NCBI RefSeq assembly: GCF_009193135.1 | Contig: NZ_VUKC01000001.1 | Span: forward strand, 1 to 64,000 | Length of the DNA stretch: 64,000 nucleotides | DNA from: Georgenia satyanarayanai | GTDB taxonomy: Bacteria; Actinomycetota; Actinomycetes; Actinomycetales; Actinomycetaceae | Direction of reading: 5' to 3' | Part shown: positions 26,674 through 35,479 of the stretch, piece after piece | Layout of the letters: the number at the start of each line of letters is the position of its first letter | How positions within the stretch are numbered: position 1 is the first letter of the stretch | Program-made: the position numbers and the translations under genes | Notes under the pieces: model-generated | Told to the model about the DNA's origin: nothing | Database searches by the model: none | Seen by the model: only the letters and a program-made list of their open reading frames with translations

Positions 26674-27683
26674 TGGGGTTCGGGGGTGACTCCGTCCCGC
26701 TGCCCGACGGCCTGCGCCATCTTGTCGGTGCGACCGACCAGCTCGTGTCCGTGGAGCGTCTCGTGCGTGACGACGGACCCGGCCGCGGCGCGCCCGTGCT
26801 CGCCGTGCGCAACCCCCGGGGGATCTCCTTCGAGGTCCTGCTCGACCGGGCGATGGACCTGGGGTGGGCGGACGCGGCAGGCCTGCCCCTCGCGTGGCGC
26901 TCGTCCCGCGGGCCGGTGAGCTCCGCCCGGCACGAGCCCGAGGGCACCGGCTGGACGAGGACCTTCGGGGGCGGCCTGCTGACCACGTGCGGTCTCAGCT
27001 CGACGGGTGCGCCCTCGGAGGTGGACGGCGTCCGGCACGGCCTGCACGGGCGGGTGGGTCACGTCCCCGCGGAGAACGTCGGCTGGCGGCTCGTCGACGA
27101 CGGCGACGACCGCGCCGTCGAGGTGACGGGCGACGTCGTCGAGGCGGGGCTCGGCGCGCCGACGCTCCGGCTGAGGCGACGCATCGTCGCGAGCACGACG
27201 ACGGCCCGCCTCCGGGTCGAGGACACGGTGCGCAACGAGGGGTTCACCCCCGCCGCGCACATGTTCCGCCACCACCTCAACCTCGGGTACCCGCTCGTCC
27301 AGCCGGGGACGGTCGTCACGGCGACCGCCGACGCCGTCGGGGAGCGGGACCGTGCCGACGGCTGGCAGCCCCTGCCGTGGACGCTGGACGCCCCCGTGGT
27401 GGCCCCGGAGACCGTCCTGTACTGCCGGCCGCGGGCGGGGAGCACCGCGACGACGACGGTGCGGGCGCCCGGTGGTGAGTGGCTCGAGGTCGAGCAGTCC
27501 GTGCCCACGTTCCCGCTCCTGGTGCTCTGGCGCGACCCGACGCCGGGCGTCAACGTGCTCGGCGTGGAGCCCTCGACCTCGCGGGACGGCGGCCGTGCCC
27601 AGGCCGAGCGGGACGGCGAGGTCGTGCGGCTCGACCCTGGAGTGGCACGCTCCTACGTGACGGTGGTGCGCGCCGGCCGCTGA
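26673..27683 (+). CDS. DUF4432 protein, aldose 1-epimerase-like
   Basis: A 336-residue protein of the galactose-mutarotase-like fold, DUF4432 family. Segments that fit are HGLHGRVGHVPAENVGW, MFRHHLNLGYPL and PSTSRDGGRAQAERDGE. It is last in the sugar operon and translationally coupled to permease 2, so it probably interconverts anomers of the imported sugar before isomerisation (inference). No sugar kinase follows. Confidence 0.8.
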   Translation: MGFGGDSVPLPDGLRHLVGATDQLVSVERLVRDDGPGRGAPVLAVRNPRGISFEVLLDRAMDLGWADAAGLPLAWRSSRGPVSSARHEPEGTGWTRTFGGGLLTTCGLSSTGAPSEVDGVRHGLHGRVGHVPAENVGWRLVDDGDDRAVEVTGDVVEAGLGAPTLRLRRRIVASTTTARLRVEDTVRNEGFTPAAHMFRHHLNLGYPLVQPGTVVTATADAVGERDRADGWQPLPWTLDAPVVAPETVLYCRPRAGSTATTTVRAPGGEWLEVEQSVPTFPLLVLWRDPTPGVNVLGVEPSTSRDGGRAQAERDGEVVRLDPGVARSYVTVVRAGR

Positions 27684-27768
27684 GCCGGGAGACGGCGCAG
27701 CAGCACCCCGGGCGAGCGGCACCCCAGGACGACGAGCCCTGCCGGGGCCGCGGACGTGACGTGGCACC

Positions 27769-28782
27769 TCACTCCCGTCCGTCCGTCCACGACTCGCGCA
27801 GGCTGCGGGCGCGCGCCTCGTCCGCACGGCGGCGGGCCGCGGCGCGGTGGCTGGCGCGCTGGTCGCGGACGTCCACCTGGATCGCGCGGTCCGCCTCCAC
27901 CCCGCTCACCAGCTGCCGGGCCCGCGCGAGCTCACGGTCGAGCTCGGCGCCGAGGAGGAGGGAGATGTTGATGAGCCACAGCCACAGGACGAGGACGACG
28001 ATGCCCGCCAGCGTCGCGCCGTAGGTCGTCTCGAAGTATCCGGCGAGCCGGAGGTAGAGCTGGAAGCCGAAGGAGGCGACGAGCGCGATGCCCAGTGCCA
28101 GGAGCGAGCCGGGGGAGACGAGCCGGAAGCGCTGGTACCGGACGTTCGGCGTCGTGAAGTAGAGCAGGCAGATGACGACGAGCCCGGCCAGCAGGACGAC
28201 CGGCCAGCGGGCCAGCTCCCACACGGTGACCGACGCCTCCACCTCCAGCGTCTTCCCGACGGCGCGCGCGACCGGGCCGGAGACGACGGCGAAGAGGGTG
28301 ACGAGCGTGGCGAAGACGACGAGGACGAGGGTGGTGAGCAGGTGCCAGCCGAGCAGCTGCAGGGCCGGGCGCCCCTCCTCGACGCCGTAGATGCGGTTCA
28401 TCGCCCGGCCGAACGAACCGACGTACCCGGCCGCGATCCACAGCGAGGACCCGACGCCGAGCGCGAGCGTCCACCCCGCGGCCGGGTGCTCCAGGACGGA
28501 ACGGACCGGCTGGCTGATGAGGTCGAGGGCGTCCTCGTCGGGGGCGAGCTGACCGACGATCTCGAGCATCGTGTCGGTGCTCGCCGCGCCCTGACCAGCG
28601 AGGGCCAGCACGGAGGTGAGCATGATGACGAGCGGAGGGATCGCGAGGACGGAGAAGAGGGTGAGCGCCGCGGACCGGTCCAGGCACTCGTCGGCCATGA
28701 AGTCGCGCAGGGCCTTGCCCAGCATGAACCGCCGCGACGGGCGGCGCCCGGGCCGCGGGGTACCAGCCTGCTGTGAGCTCAT
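27769..28782 (-). CDS. YihY/BrkB family inner-membrane protein
   Basis: A 337-residue protein with six hydrophobic segments in the YihY/virulence factor BrkB pattern: FMADECLDRSAALTLFSVLAIPP near the start, AAGYVGSFGRAMNRIYGVEEGRP and the closing VLVLWLWLINISLLLGAELDRE. The C-terminal 50 residues are charged and cytoplasmic. Function of the family is unsettled; it is not RNase BN as once proposed. ATG 28782 is preceded by GGGGGTGA. Confidence 0.87.
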   Translation of the reverse strand: MSSQQAGTPRPGRRPSRRFMLGKALRDFMADECLDRSAALTLFSVLAIPPLVIMLTSVLALAGQGAASTDTMLEIVGQLAPDEDALDLISQPVRSVLEHPAAGWTLALGVGSSLWIAAGYVGSFGRAMNRIYGVEEGRPALQLLGWHLLTTLVLVVFATLVTLFAVVSGPVARAVGKTLEVEASVTVWELARWPVVLLAGLVVICLLYFTTPNVRYQRFRLVSPGSLLALGIALVASFGFQLYLRLAGYFETTYGATLAGIVVLVLWLWLINISLLLGAELDRELARARQLVSGVEADRAIQVDVRDQRASHRAAARRRADEARARSLRESWTDGRE

Positions 28783-28840
28783 CGTCACCCCCTCGGGCCT
28801 ACGCAAGCACGGTCGGTCCCCGGCTGCGCGCCGGCACGGC

Positions 28841-29569
28841 TCAGCGGCCCTGCCACAGGTCCCGCAGCACGGCGTTGAAGGGCTCCCCGGCGAGCTGCAC
28901 CTCGTGGCCGGAGCCCTCGACCACCCGCAGCCGGGCACCGTGGTCCCGGGCGAGGGCGAGGCAGACGGCGTGGAAGGCCTCGTCGTGCCGGCCGGTGACG
29001 ACGACCGTGGGGAAGGGGGCACCGGCGAGGTGCGCCACCGGCACCTCGCCCTGCCACGGGTGCCTGGCGCGTCGGAGCGCGGGGACCATCCCCTCGAGCC
29101 GCGCGAGCAGCTCGGCCGGGAGGTCGTCCTCCGGCGTGCCGACCAGGGCGAGGAACCGCCCGAGGAACTCGCGGTCGTCCACGTCGGTGCGCAGGAGCGC
29201 CCGCAGGGAGTCGACGAGCGCCGCGACGGCCGGGTGGTCGGCGGCCGCCGCGAAGAGGGGTGGCTCGGCGAGGACGAGGGACCGGACCGCGGCGGGCCGC
29301 AGGTGGGAGGCGACGAGCGCGACGAGGCCGCCGTAGGAGTGTCCTACGAGGTGGGCGCCGTCACCGAGGAGCCGCGCGACGTCCTCGCCGTCGCTGAGGA
29401 AGTCCTCACCGGGCCCCGGGCGGGCGTAGGCCCGGCGGGTCGGCACGACGAGCTCGAACCCCTCGTCCGCGAGCGGCCGCTGCGCGAGCCACTCCTCGGG
29501 GCCGGTGGCCAGCGACCCGTGGACCAGGACGGCACGGTCGCCCTCGCCCCACACCGTCGGCGTCGACAT
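28841..29569 (-). CDS. Alpha/beta hydrolase
   Basis: A 242-residue alpha/beta-hydrolase: oxyanion region AVLVHGS, nucleophile elbow GHSYGG, late Asp in VTGRHDEAF and His in EGSGHEVQLAGEP. Soluble, no signal peptide. The substrate cannot be told. The ATG at 29569 is set by a leaderless promoter. Confidence 0.87.
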   Translation of the reverse strand: MSTPTVWGEGDRAVLVHGSLATGPEEWLAQRPLADEGFELVVPTRRAYARPGPGEDFLSDGEDVARLLGDGAHLVGHSYGGLVALVASHLRPAAVRSLVLAEPPLFAAAADHPAVAALVDSLRALLRTDVDDREFLGRFLALVGTPEDDLPAELLARLEGMVPALRRARHPWQGEVPVAHLAGAPFPTVVVTGRHDEAFHAVCLALARDHGARLRVVEGSGHEVQLAGEPFNAVLRDLWQGR

Positions 29570-29576
29570 GGCGCAC

Positions 29577-29582
29577 AGCGTA
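29577..29582 (-). promoter_or_regulatory. -10 box, leaderless start of the hydrolase gene
   Basis: TACGCT on the minus strand, seven bases, then the ATG at 29569. Confidence 0.5.
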
Positions 29583-29622
29583 GGGCACCCGGGCACGGCG
29601 GACGGCGCTCCGCGCTCGCGGC

Positions 29623-31287
29623 TCACCCCGGGCGCGGCCGGTGCGTCAGGGCGTCGACGAACACGGTGCGGATGTCGGCCGGGTCGCGCGCGAGGTAGCT
29701 GCGGCCGCCGGTCTGGGCCGAGATGAGCCGCAGGACCTCCTCGTCGGCACCCGGGCCCATGCCGACCGTGATGACGGGGACCGGACGGCTGGGGTCGATG
29801 CGGGCCTGGAGCTCGGCGAGCAGCTCGTCCAGGGAGATGCCGTCGTCGTCCTCGTTGACGCCGTCGGTGAGCAGGACGACGGAGTTGACGTACCCCGGCT
29901 CGTAGGTCTCCTGGACCTGCCGGTAGGCGTCGAGGACGGTGTCGTACAGGCCGGTGTCCGCGCCGGGCCGGACGTGGTCGGACAGGGCCGCGGCGGCTTC
30001 CAGGAGGGCGTCGCGGTGGATGCCCGCACCGCTCTCGGCGTGGAGAGGCAGGACCGGGGCCAGCTCGGTCCAGTCGGTGCCACCGGGGTGGTCGGTGGAG
30101 AACACCCACAGCCCCACCTGGGAGGTCAGCGGGAAGACGCTCAGCGCGGTCTGCGCGGAGGCGCCCGCCAGCGCGATCCTCGTCCGGTCCCCGGCCGGCT
30201 GGAGCATCGACCCGGAGACGTCGATGACGGCGAGCATGCGCATGTCGACCGCGACGGTGCGCCAGAGCGTCACCACGGCGTCCGCGTCGGCGGCCGCCGG
30301 CTGCGGCAGGACGCCCGCGGGGTCGCCGACGAGCCCGGGTCCGGCGTCGTCGCCCGGAGCGCGGAAGCCCGCGGCCCGCACGTCCGCCACGCCCGCCACG
30401 CCGGTGAGGGCCTCCTCGAGTGCCGCCAGCGCGGCCCGCATGCCTACCCCGTTGTCCGTCCCGGGCAGCGGCACCCAGGAGTAGGTGAGCGCACCCGTGC
30501 CCTCCGCCGGGACGACGACCTCCAGGGGTGTCACGGCGTTGACGGCGCGCTGCTGCACGACCTGCTGCTCGGTGGCGACGACGGCGCTGACACCCTCGGC
30601 GTCGTTCCCCGCGTACCTCACCAGCTCGTCGGGGTCGGCGACGAGCCGGGACATCTGGATCATCGCGGCACCGAGCAGCTGGTCACCGCCGGGGGTGCCC
30701 GCCAGGGCCGCGTGGGCGGAGTGGAGGAGGAGCAGGCTCGCGGTGGACTCCGTGGGGTCGGCGATGCGCGGGGCGAGCGGGCCGGAGAGGATCTCGGGCC
30801 ACGGCTGCGGCCCGCTCGCGCCCGTGGACTCGGCGAGCGTGGCGGGGACGGCGACGAGGACGGGGGTCCAGGCGAGGGTGGGACCGGCGGTGAGTGCCGG
30901 GGCGCCGGGGTCCTGGTTGACCCGCTCGACCCAGACGTCGGAGTCCGGGATCCACACCCGCGACGGGACCGTGCCGCCGCGGAGCTGCTCCGCCGTGTCC
31001 GCCGCGGAGCTCGTGGCGACGGAGTAGGTGGTGCACGGGTCCGCGTCCTCGACGCGGTCGGCGGCGGCGACGACGACGGGGGCGAAGTCCGGGGTGGTGG
31101 TGACCGGGACGGTCAGCTCCTGCGCGCAGCCGGCGGTCGTGGGGCCGGGCGCCCCCGTCGCGTCCGGGGCGGCGCCGTCGTCGCGCAGGAGGCCCCAGGC
31201 GAGCAGGGCGAGCACGACGACGACCACGAGCACGGCGAGGACCCGCGCGAGCCCGCCCCCGCCACGCGTCGTCGCGTCATCGGCCAT
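29623..31287 (-). CDS. Membrane-anchored VWA-domain protein with solute-binding-like N-terminal domain
   Basis: A 554-residue protein with one N-terminal transmembrane anchor (about residues 14-34) and an extracellular body. Residues about 55-300 look like a type II solute-binding fold (PSRVWIPDSDVWVERVN, TESTASLLLLHSAHAAL). Residues about 350-550 form a von Willebrand A domain with the metal site DVSGSM and later VVLLTDGVNEDDDG. It likely binds a ligand or partner at the cell surface; no neighbouring gene tells which. It was not matched to a named gene. Confidence 0.82.
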   Translation of the reverse strand: MADDATTRGGGGLARVLAVLVVVVVLALLAWGLLRDDGAAPDATGAPGPTTAGCAQELTVPVTTTPDFAPVVVAAADRVEDADPCTTYSVATSSAADTAEQLRGGTVPSRVWIPDSDVWVERVNQDPGAPALTAGPTLAWTPVLVAVPATLAESTGASGPQPWPEILSGPLAPRIADPTESTASLLLLHSAHAALAGTPGGDQLLGAAMIQMSRLVADPDELVRYAGNDAEGVSAVVATEQQVVQQRAVNAVTPLEVVVPAEGTGALTYSWVPLPGTDNGVGMRAALAALEEALTGVAGVADVRAAGFRAPGDDAGPGLVGDPAGVLPQPAAADADAVVTLWRTVAVDMRMLAVIDVSGSMLQPAGDRTRIALAGASAQTALSVFPLTSQVGLWVFSTDHPGGTDWTELAPVLPLHAESGAGIHRDALLEAAAALSDHVRPGADTGLYDTVLDAYRQVQETYEPGYVNSVVLLTDGVNEDDDGISLDELLAELQARIDPSRPVPVITVGMGPGADEEVLRLISAQTGGRSYLARDPADIRTVFVDALTHRPRPG

Positions 31288-31295
31288 GCTGCCAG

Positions 31296-31301
31296 AACGT
31301 A
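31296..31301 (-). promoter_or_regulatory. -10 box, near-leaderless start of the VWA gene
   Basis: TACGTT on the minus strand, eight bases, then the ATG at 31287. Confidence 0.45.
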
Positions 31302-31342
31302 GCCGCTCGACGCGTCCGCCGGAAGGGGGTGGCCGACCGACC

Positions 31343-31348
31343 TACGCT
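31343..31348 (+). promoter_or_regulatory. -10 box, leaderless start of the acyl-CoA dehydrogenase gene
   Basis: TACGCT, six bases, then the ATG at 31355. It lies back to back with the VWA promoter. Confidence 0.55.
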
Positions 31349-31354
31349 CGGGGC

Positions 31355-32506
31355 ATGACCACCGAGCTGCTGCCCGACGCCCTCCTCGACCGGATCCGGG
31401 ACCGCGCGGCCCGCTACGACCGGGAGAACGACTTCTTCGCCGAGGACCTCGCCGAGCTCGTCGCGGCCGGGTACCTCACCGCCATGGTGCCCACCGAGAT
31501 GGGCGGCGCCGGGCTCAGCCTCGAGGAGATGACCCGCCAGCAGATGCGGCTGGCCGGTGCCGCACCGGCCACGGCGCTCGCGGTCAACATGCACCACGTG
31601 TGGGTGGCCGTGGCCCGCATCGTCCGGGCGCGCGGCGACCACTCCTGCGACGTCGTCCTCGAGGAGGCGGCCGCCGGGGAGATCTTCGCCTTCGGGGTCT
31701 CCGAGGCGGGCAACGACCTCGTGCTGTTCGGCTCCGCGAGCGACGCCGTGCCCGACGGCGCGGGCGGCTACTCCTTCCACGGCACGAAGATCTTCACCTC
31801 CCTCTCCCCGGCGTGGACGCGACTGGGCACCTTCGGCACCGACCGGACCGGTGGGGAGGACCACAACGTGTGGGGCTTCGTCACCCGCGACGGCGGGGGA
31901 GTGGAGGTCCGCGACGACTGGGACGCGATGGGGATGCGCGCCTCGCAGTCCTGCACCACCGTCCTGTCCGGCGCGCACGCCCCGGCCGAGCGCGTCGTGC
32001 GCCGCCTCGAGCCCGGCCCGACGACGGACCCGTTCATCTTCGGGATCTTCGCGGCCTTCGAGATCCTCCTCGCGAGCGTCTACACCGGCATCGCGGCGCG
32101 GGCGATCGACGTCGCCGTCGCCACCGTCCACGAGCGGCGGTCGATGGCCGCCGGCGGCGCCCCGTACGCCCACGACCCGGACATCCGCCGGCGGCTGGCC
32201 GACGCCGCCATCCAGCTCGACGGCGTCTACCCGCAGATCGCCCAGGTCGCCCGGGACGTCGACGAGCAGGTGGACCGCGGCTCGCTGTGGCTGCCGCAGC
32301 TGTCCGCCGTCAAGGCGCGCGCGACCGAGACCGCCAAGGACGTCGTCGAGAAGGCCGTGCGCGTGTCGGGCGGCTCGAGCTACTTCAGCCGCAGCGAGCT
32401 CTCCCGGCTGTACCGCGACGTCCTCGCCGGGCTCTTCCACCCGAGCGACGACGAGTCCGTCCACCGCGCGTGGGCCACCGTGCTGCTCGGGCCGGCCGGG
32501 GACTGA
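31355..32506 (+). CDS. Acyl-CoA dehydrogenase family protein
   Basis: A 383-residue flavoprotein-like sequence with the acyl-CoA dehydrogenase layout: helical N-terminal domain (GYLTAMVPTEMGGAGLSLEEM), middle beta domain (GVSEAGNDL, FHGTKIFTSLSP, DDWDAMGMRASQS) and C-terminal helical bundle. Such proteins oxidise acyl-CoAs or act as flavin-dependent oxidases. No conserved catalytic Glu could be assigned with confidence, so the reaction is open. Its stop codon directly abuts the end of the convergent SnoaL-like gene. Confidence 0.85.
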   Translation: MTTELLPDALLDRIRDRAARYDRENDFFAEDLAELVAAGYLTAMVPTEMGGAGLSLEEMTRQQMRLAGAAPATALAVNMHHVWVAVARIVRARGDHSCDVVLEEAAAGEIFAFGVSEAGNDLVLFGSASDAVPDGAGGYSFHGTKIFTSLSPAWTRLGTFGTDRTGGEDHNVWGFVTRDGGGVEVRDDWDAMGMRASQSCTTVLSGAHAPAERVVRRLEPGPTTDPFIFGIFAAFEILLASVYTGIAARAIDVAVATVHERRSMAAGGAPYAHDPDIRRRLADAAIQLDGVYPQIAQVARDVDEQVDRGSLWLPQLSAVKARATETAKDVVEKAVRVSGGSSYFSRSELSRLYRDVLAGLFHPSDDESVHRAWATVLLGPAGD

Positions 32507-32860
32507 TCAGCGCGGGGTGTGCTGGTGGCTGACCAGCCGCCAGCCGCCCGCTCGTCGCACGTACACGCTCGCGACGAGCGCGGTGTAGGGCGAGCCCGCG
32601 CGCTCGGCCTCGACGCGGTAGCTGACGACGGCGACGTCCGGTGTCGGCTCGAGGACGTCGAGGTCGGTGAGCTCGTGGGTGTCCCACGGCGGACCGGCCA
32701 TCGAGGCGAGCACCTGCCGGCGTCCGGCGAGGAGCAGCCCGCCCGGGAAGAGCATCCGGACGTCGTCGTCGAGGACCTCGTCGTAGAAGGCGAGGGCACG
32801 GTCGGGCCCGCTGGACAGCGCGCGCCAGCCCAGGCGCTCGAGCTCCTCGGGAGTGCTCAC
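32507..32860 (-). CDS. SnoaL-like / nuclear transport factor 2-fold protein
   Basis: A 117-residue cone-shaped-fold protein (ELERLGWRALSSGPDRALAFYDEVLDDDVRMLFPGG, ending VRRAGGWRLVSHQHTPR in outline), typical of small SnoaL/DUF4440 proteins. Starts at GTG 32860 with AGGAG at suitable distance; the longer upstream frame is rejected for that reason. Substrate unknown. Confidence 0.8.
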   Translation of the reverse strand: MSTPEELERLGWRALSSGPDRALAFYDEVLDDDVRMLFPGGLLLAGRRQVLASMAGPPWDTHELTDLDVLEPTPDVAVVSYRVEAERAGSPYTALVASVYVRRAGGWRLVSHQHTPR

Positions 32861-32883
32861 GGTCCTCTCCTCTCGTCGCGCGC

Positions 32884-32889
32884 ACGCTA
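32884..32889 (-). promoter_or_regulatory. -10 box for the SnoaL-like gene
   Basis: TAGCGT on the minus strand, giving a short leader that still includes the AGGAGAGG ribosome binding site. Confidence 0.4.
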
Positions 32890-32918
32890 CCGCGCCGGGC
32901 GGCCGACGGGCCACCGCC

Positions 32919-32924
32919 TACAGT
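32919..32924 (+). promoter_or_regulatory. -10 box, leaderless start of the ankyrin gene
   Basis: TACAGT, seven bases, then the ATG at 32932. Confidence 0.5.
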
Positions 32925-32931
32925 GGCGGGC

Positions 32932-33306
32932 ATGGAACTCTCCGACGAGCAGACCGCGAGGGTCGTCGCGATGGCCATGGAGCTGGCGCGCGGTGGGCAG
33001 ACGGCGGAGGTGCTCGAGCTCGTCGACCACGGCCTGCCGGTCGACACCCGGGACGCCGAGGGCAACACCATGCTCATGCTCGCCGCCTACCACGGGCGCG
33101 CCGCCACGGTGCGGGCGCTCGTCGAGCGCGGCGCCGACGTCGACCTGCGCAACGCGCGTGACCAGTCCCCGATCGCCGGTGCCCTGTTCAAGGGCGAGGA
33201 CGGCGTCGTCACGGTGCTCCGCGAGGCCGGTGCGGACCTCGACGCCGGCACTCCCAGCGCCCGCGTCACGGCCGAGATGTTCGGCCGGTCCCACCTCCTG
33301 GGCTGA
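32932..33306 (+). CDS. Ankyrin-repeat protein
   Basis: A 124-residue protein of about three ankyrin repeats: HGLPVDTRDAEGNTMLMLAA, GADVDLRNARDQSPIAGALF and GADLDAGTPSARVTAEMFG. Small ankyrin proteins of this kind often sit beside catalase genes, where they have been linked to catalase activity (AnkB in Pseudomonas); here the catalase gene is the next gene, in convergent orientation. Role here is inferred from that neighbourhood. Confidence 0.85.
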   Translation: MELSDEQTARVVAMAMELARGGQTAEVLELVDHGLPVDTRDAEGNTMLMLAAYHGRAATVRALVERGADVDLRNARDQSPIAGALFKGEDGVVTVLREAGADLDAGTPSARVTAEMFGRSHLLG

Positions 33307-33310
33307 GACG

Positions 33311-33351
33311 CGGGAGGACCCGGGTGACCGTGTGTCACCCGGGTCCTCCCG
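33311..33351. terminator. Bidirectional terminator hairpin
   Basis: A perfect 18-base stem, CGGGAGGACCCGGGTGAC and its complement, with a five-base loop, between the ends of the ankyrin gene and the convergent catalase gene. The cleanest terminator-like hairpin in the window, usable in both directions. Confidence 0.85.
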
Positions 33352-33380
33352 CTGCCGTTCGGTCCCGCGAGGGGGCGAGG

Positions 33381-34898
33381 TCAGAGGGTGCTCATCGCCG
33401 GCTCGTTGTTCGGGTTCGCGTCGAGCGAGTCGAGCGTCCCCGCCTTGAGGGCCTCGACGGCGCGCCGCACGCCCTCGCCGTAGGCCGGGTCGGCCAGCGT
33501 GCAGTTCTGGATGTGCCGCTCGACGGTCGCGTCGGACGCGCCGTCGATGGCGCGGGCCGTGTTCGCGAAGAGGCGCTGCTGCTCCTCCGGGCTCATGAGC
33601 CGGAAGAGGTTGCCGGGCTGCTCGTAGTAGTTGTGGTCCTCCTCGCGGTAGTCGAACCGGTCGGCGACGGCACCCACGGCCTGGGTGGGCTCGCGGTAGG
33701 CCGGGTCGTTCTGGAGGCGGCCGTAGCTGTTGGGGGTGTAGCTCGGCATGCTGCCGCCGTTGCCGTCCACCCGGCCCTGGCCGTCGCGGTGGTAGGTGTT
33801 GACGGCCTTGGCCGCGCGGGGGTAGTTCACCGGGATCTGGTGGTGGTTGACACCGAGGCGGTAGCGGGCGGCGTCACCGTAGGAGAACAGGCGGCCCTGG
33901 AGCATGCGGTCGGGGGAGAAGCCGATGCCGGGAACGACGTTCGCCGGGGTGAAGGCGGCCTGCTCGACGTCCTGGAAGTAGTTCTCCGGGTTGCGGTTGA
34001 GCTCGAACTCGCCGACCTCGATGAGCGGGTAGTCCTTCTTCGACCAGACCTTGGTGAGGTCGAAGGGGTGGAAGCGGTAGTGCTGCGCGTCCGCCTCGGG
34101 CATGACCTGGATGGAGAAGGTCCACTTCGGGTAGTCGCCACGCTCGATGGCCTCGTAGAGGTCGCGCTGGGCGGACTCGCGGTCCTCGGCGACGACCTTG
34201 GCGGCCTCGGCGTCGGTGAGGTTCTTGATGCCCTGCTGCGTGCGGAAGTGGAACTTCACCCAGAAGCGCTCGTTCTGCGCGTTGACGAAGGAGTAGGTGT
34301 GCGAGCCGAAGCCGTGCATGTGGCGGTAGCCGTCGGGGATGCCGCGGTCGGACATGACGATGGTGACCTGGTGCAGCGCCTCGGGCAGGTTGGTCCAGAA
34401 GTCCCAGTTGATCTCGGCGTCGCGCATGTTCGTGCGCGGGTTGCGCTTGACGGCGCGGTTGAGGTCGGGGAAGTGGTGGGGGTCGCGCAGGAAGAACACC
34501 GGGGTGTTGTTCCCGACCATGTCCCAGTTGCCCTCCTCGGTGAAGAAGCGCAGGGAGAAGCCGCGGATGTCGCGCTCGGCGTCGGCCGCGCCGCGCTCAC
34601 CGGCGACGGTGGAGAAGCGGGCGAACATCTCGGTCTGCTTGCCGACCTCGGAGAACAGGGCTGCCCGGGTGTACTTCGTGATGTCCTGCGTCACGGTGAA
34701 GGTGCCCCACGCGCCGGAGCCCTTGGCGTGCATGCGCCGCTCGGGGATGACCTCACGGTCGAAGTGGGCGAGCTTCTCGAGGAACCACACGTCCTGGAGC
34801 AGCATCGGGCCACGCGGGCCGGCGGTCACGGCGTTGTCGTTGTCCCAGATGGGAGCGCCGGCGGCAGTGGTGAGCGGCAGGTTGTTGTCCGCGGACAT
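33381..34898 (-). CDS. katA: Catalase (monofunctional haem catalase)
   Basis: A 505-residue clade-type small-subunit catalase removing hydrogen peroxide. The distal His lies in [20 protein letters not shown], the Asn in [16 protein letters not shown], and the haem-ligand Tyr in [20 protein letters not shown] stands five bases before the ATG. It lies 47 bases downstream of the Fur-family gene on the same strand, so the two are probably one operon induced by peroxide. Confidence 0.97.
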   Translation of the reverse strand: MSADNNLPLTTAAGAPIWDNDNAVTAGPRGPMLLQDVWFLEKLAHFDREVIPERRMHAKGSGAWGTFTVTQDITKYTRAALFSEVGKQTEMFARFSTVAGERGAADAERDIRGFSLRFFTEEGNWDMVGNNTPVFFLRDPHHFPDLNRAVKRNPRTNMRDAEINWDFWTNLPEALHQVTIVMSDRGIPDGYRHMHGFGSHTYSFVNAQNERFWVKFHFRTQQGIKNLTDAEAAKVVAEDRESAQRDLYEAIERGDYPKWTFSIQVMPEADAQHYRFHPFDLTKVWSKKDYPLIEVGEFELNRNPENYFQDVEQAAFTPANVVPGIGFSPDRMLQGRLFSYGDAARYRLGVNHHQIPVNYPRAAKAVNTYHRDGQGRVDGNGGSMPSYTPNSYGRLQNDPAYREPTQAVGAVADRFDYREEDHNYYEQPGNLFRLMSPEEQQRLFANTARAIDGASDATVERHIQNCTLADPAYGEGVRRAVEALKAGTLDSLDANPNNEPAMSTL

Positions 34899-34945
34899 TC
34901 ATTCTCCTTGTGTGCGTGCATCGGCACGGCGTGCCGACTCGGGTC

Positions 34946-35365
34946 TCAGGTCTGGGTGCGACAGGCGGGGCAGGTGCCCCAGTAGACGACCTCGGCGGCG
35001 TCGATCGAGAAGCCGTGGTCGTCGCTCGCCGTGAGGCAGGGCGCGTGGCCGACGGCGCAGGGCACGTCGCCGATCTCGCCGCACGTCCGGCACACCACGT
35101 GGTGGTGGTTGTCCTCGCGGAAGAGCTCGAAGCGGCCGGGGGACCCGTCCGGCTCGATCCTCCGCAGGAGGTGCACGTCCGTCAGGGCGTGCAGGACGTC
35201 GTAGACCGCCTGGGTGGACACCGTCCCGAGACGCTCCTTGACGAGACGCCGGATCTCCTCCGCCGTCGCGTGGGGGTGCGCCTCGACCTCCGCCAGGACC
35301 GCGAGACGCGGAGCGGTGACCCGGAGGTCGGCGGCGCGCAGCAGCTCGGCGTGGTCGGTGGGCAT
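34946..35365 (-). CDS. Fur family (FurA/PerR-like) peroxide-responsive regulator
   Basis: A 139-residue metal-dependent repressor: winged-helix domain (LRVTAPRLAVLAEV, TVSTQAVYDVLHAL), then the HHHVVCRTCGEIGDV metal segment and a C-terminal CPAC that completes a structural zinc site. The tight linkage to katA suggests a peroxide sensor that loses DNA binding when oxidised. A palindrome over its own promoter -35 fits autoregulation. Confidence 0.9.
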   Translation of the reverse strand: MPTDHAELLRAADLRVTAPRLAVLAEVEAHPHATAEEIRRLVKERLGTVSTQAVYDVLHALTDVHLLRRIEPDGSPGRFELFREDNHHHVVCRTCGEIGDVPCAVGHAPCLTASDDHGFSIDAAEVVYWGTCPACRTQT

Positions 35366-35371
35366 GGGTCA

Positions 35372-35400
35372 AGACTAGGCAGGAGACTGGAACTGTTCAA
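35372..35400 (-). promoter_or_regulatory. Promoter of the fur-katA operon
   Basis: Minus strand: -35 TTGAAC (35395-35400), 17 bases, -10 TAGTCT (35372-35377), six bases to the ATG at 35365, so the transcript should be leaderless. Confidence 0.65.
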
Positions 35401-35401
35401 G
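35387..35401 (-). promoter_or_regulatory. Probable Fur-family operator
   Basis: CTTGAACAGTTCCAG on the minus strand is a 7-1-7 imperfect palindrome (six of seven pairs) that covers the -35 box. It resembles the operators described for mycobacterial and streptomycete FurA proteins upstream of their own gene. Confidence 0.6.
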
Positions 35402-35479
35402 TCTTGGGGTGTCTCCGGGCGAGGGTCCGTGGCGTGGCGTCCCGCCCGGCGCGCGGGCCGGGCGTGCCATCATCGGGCG

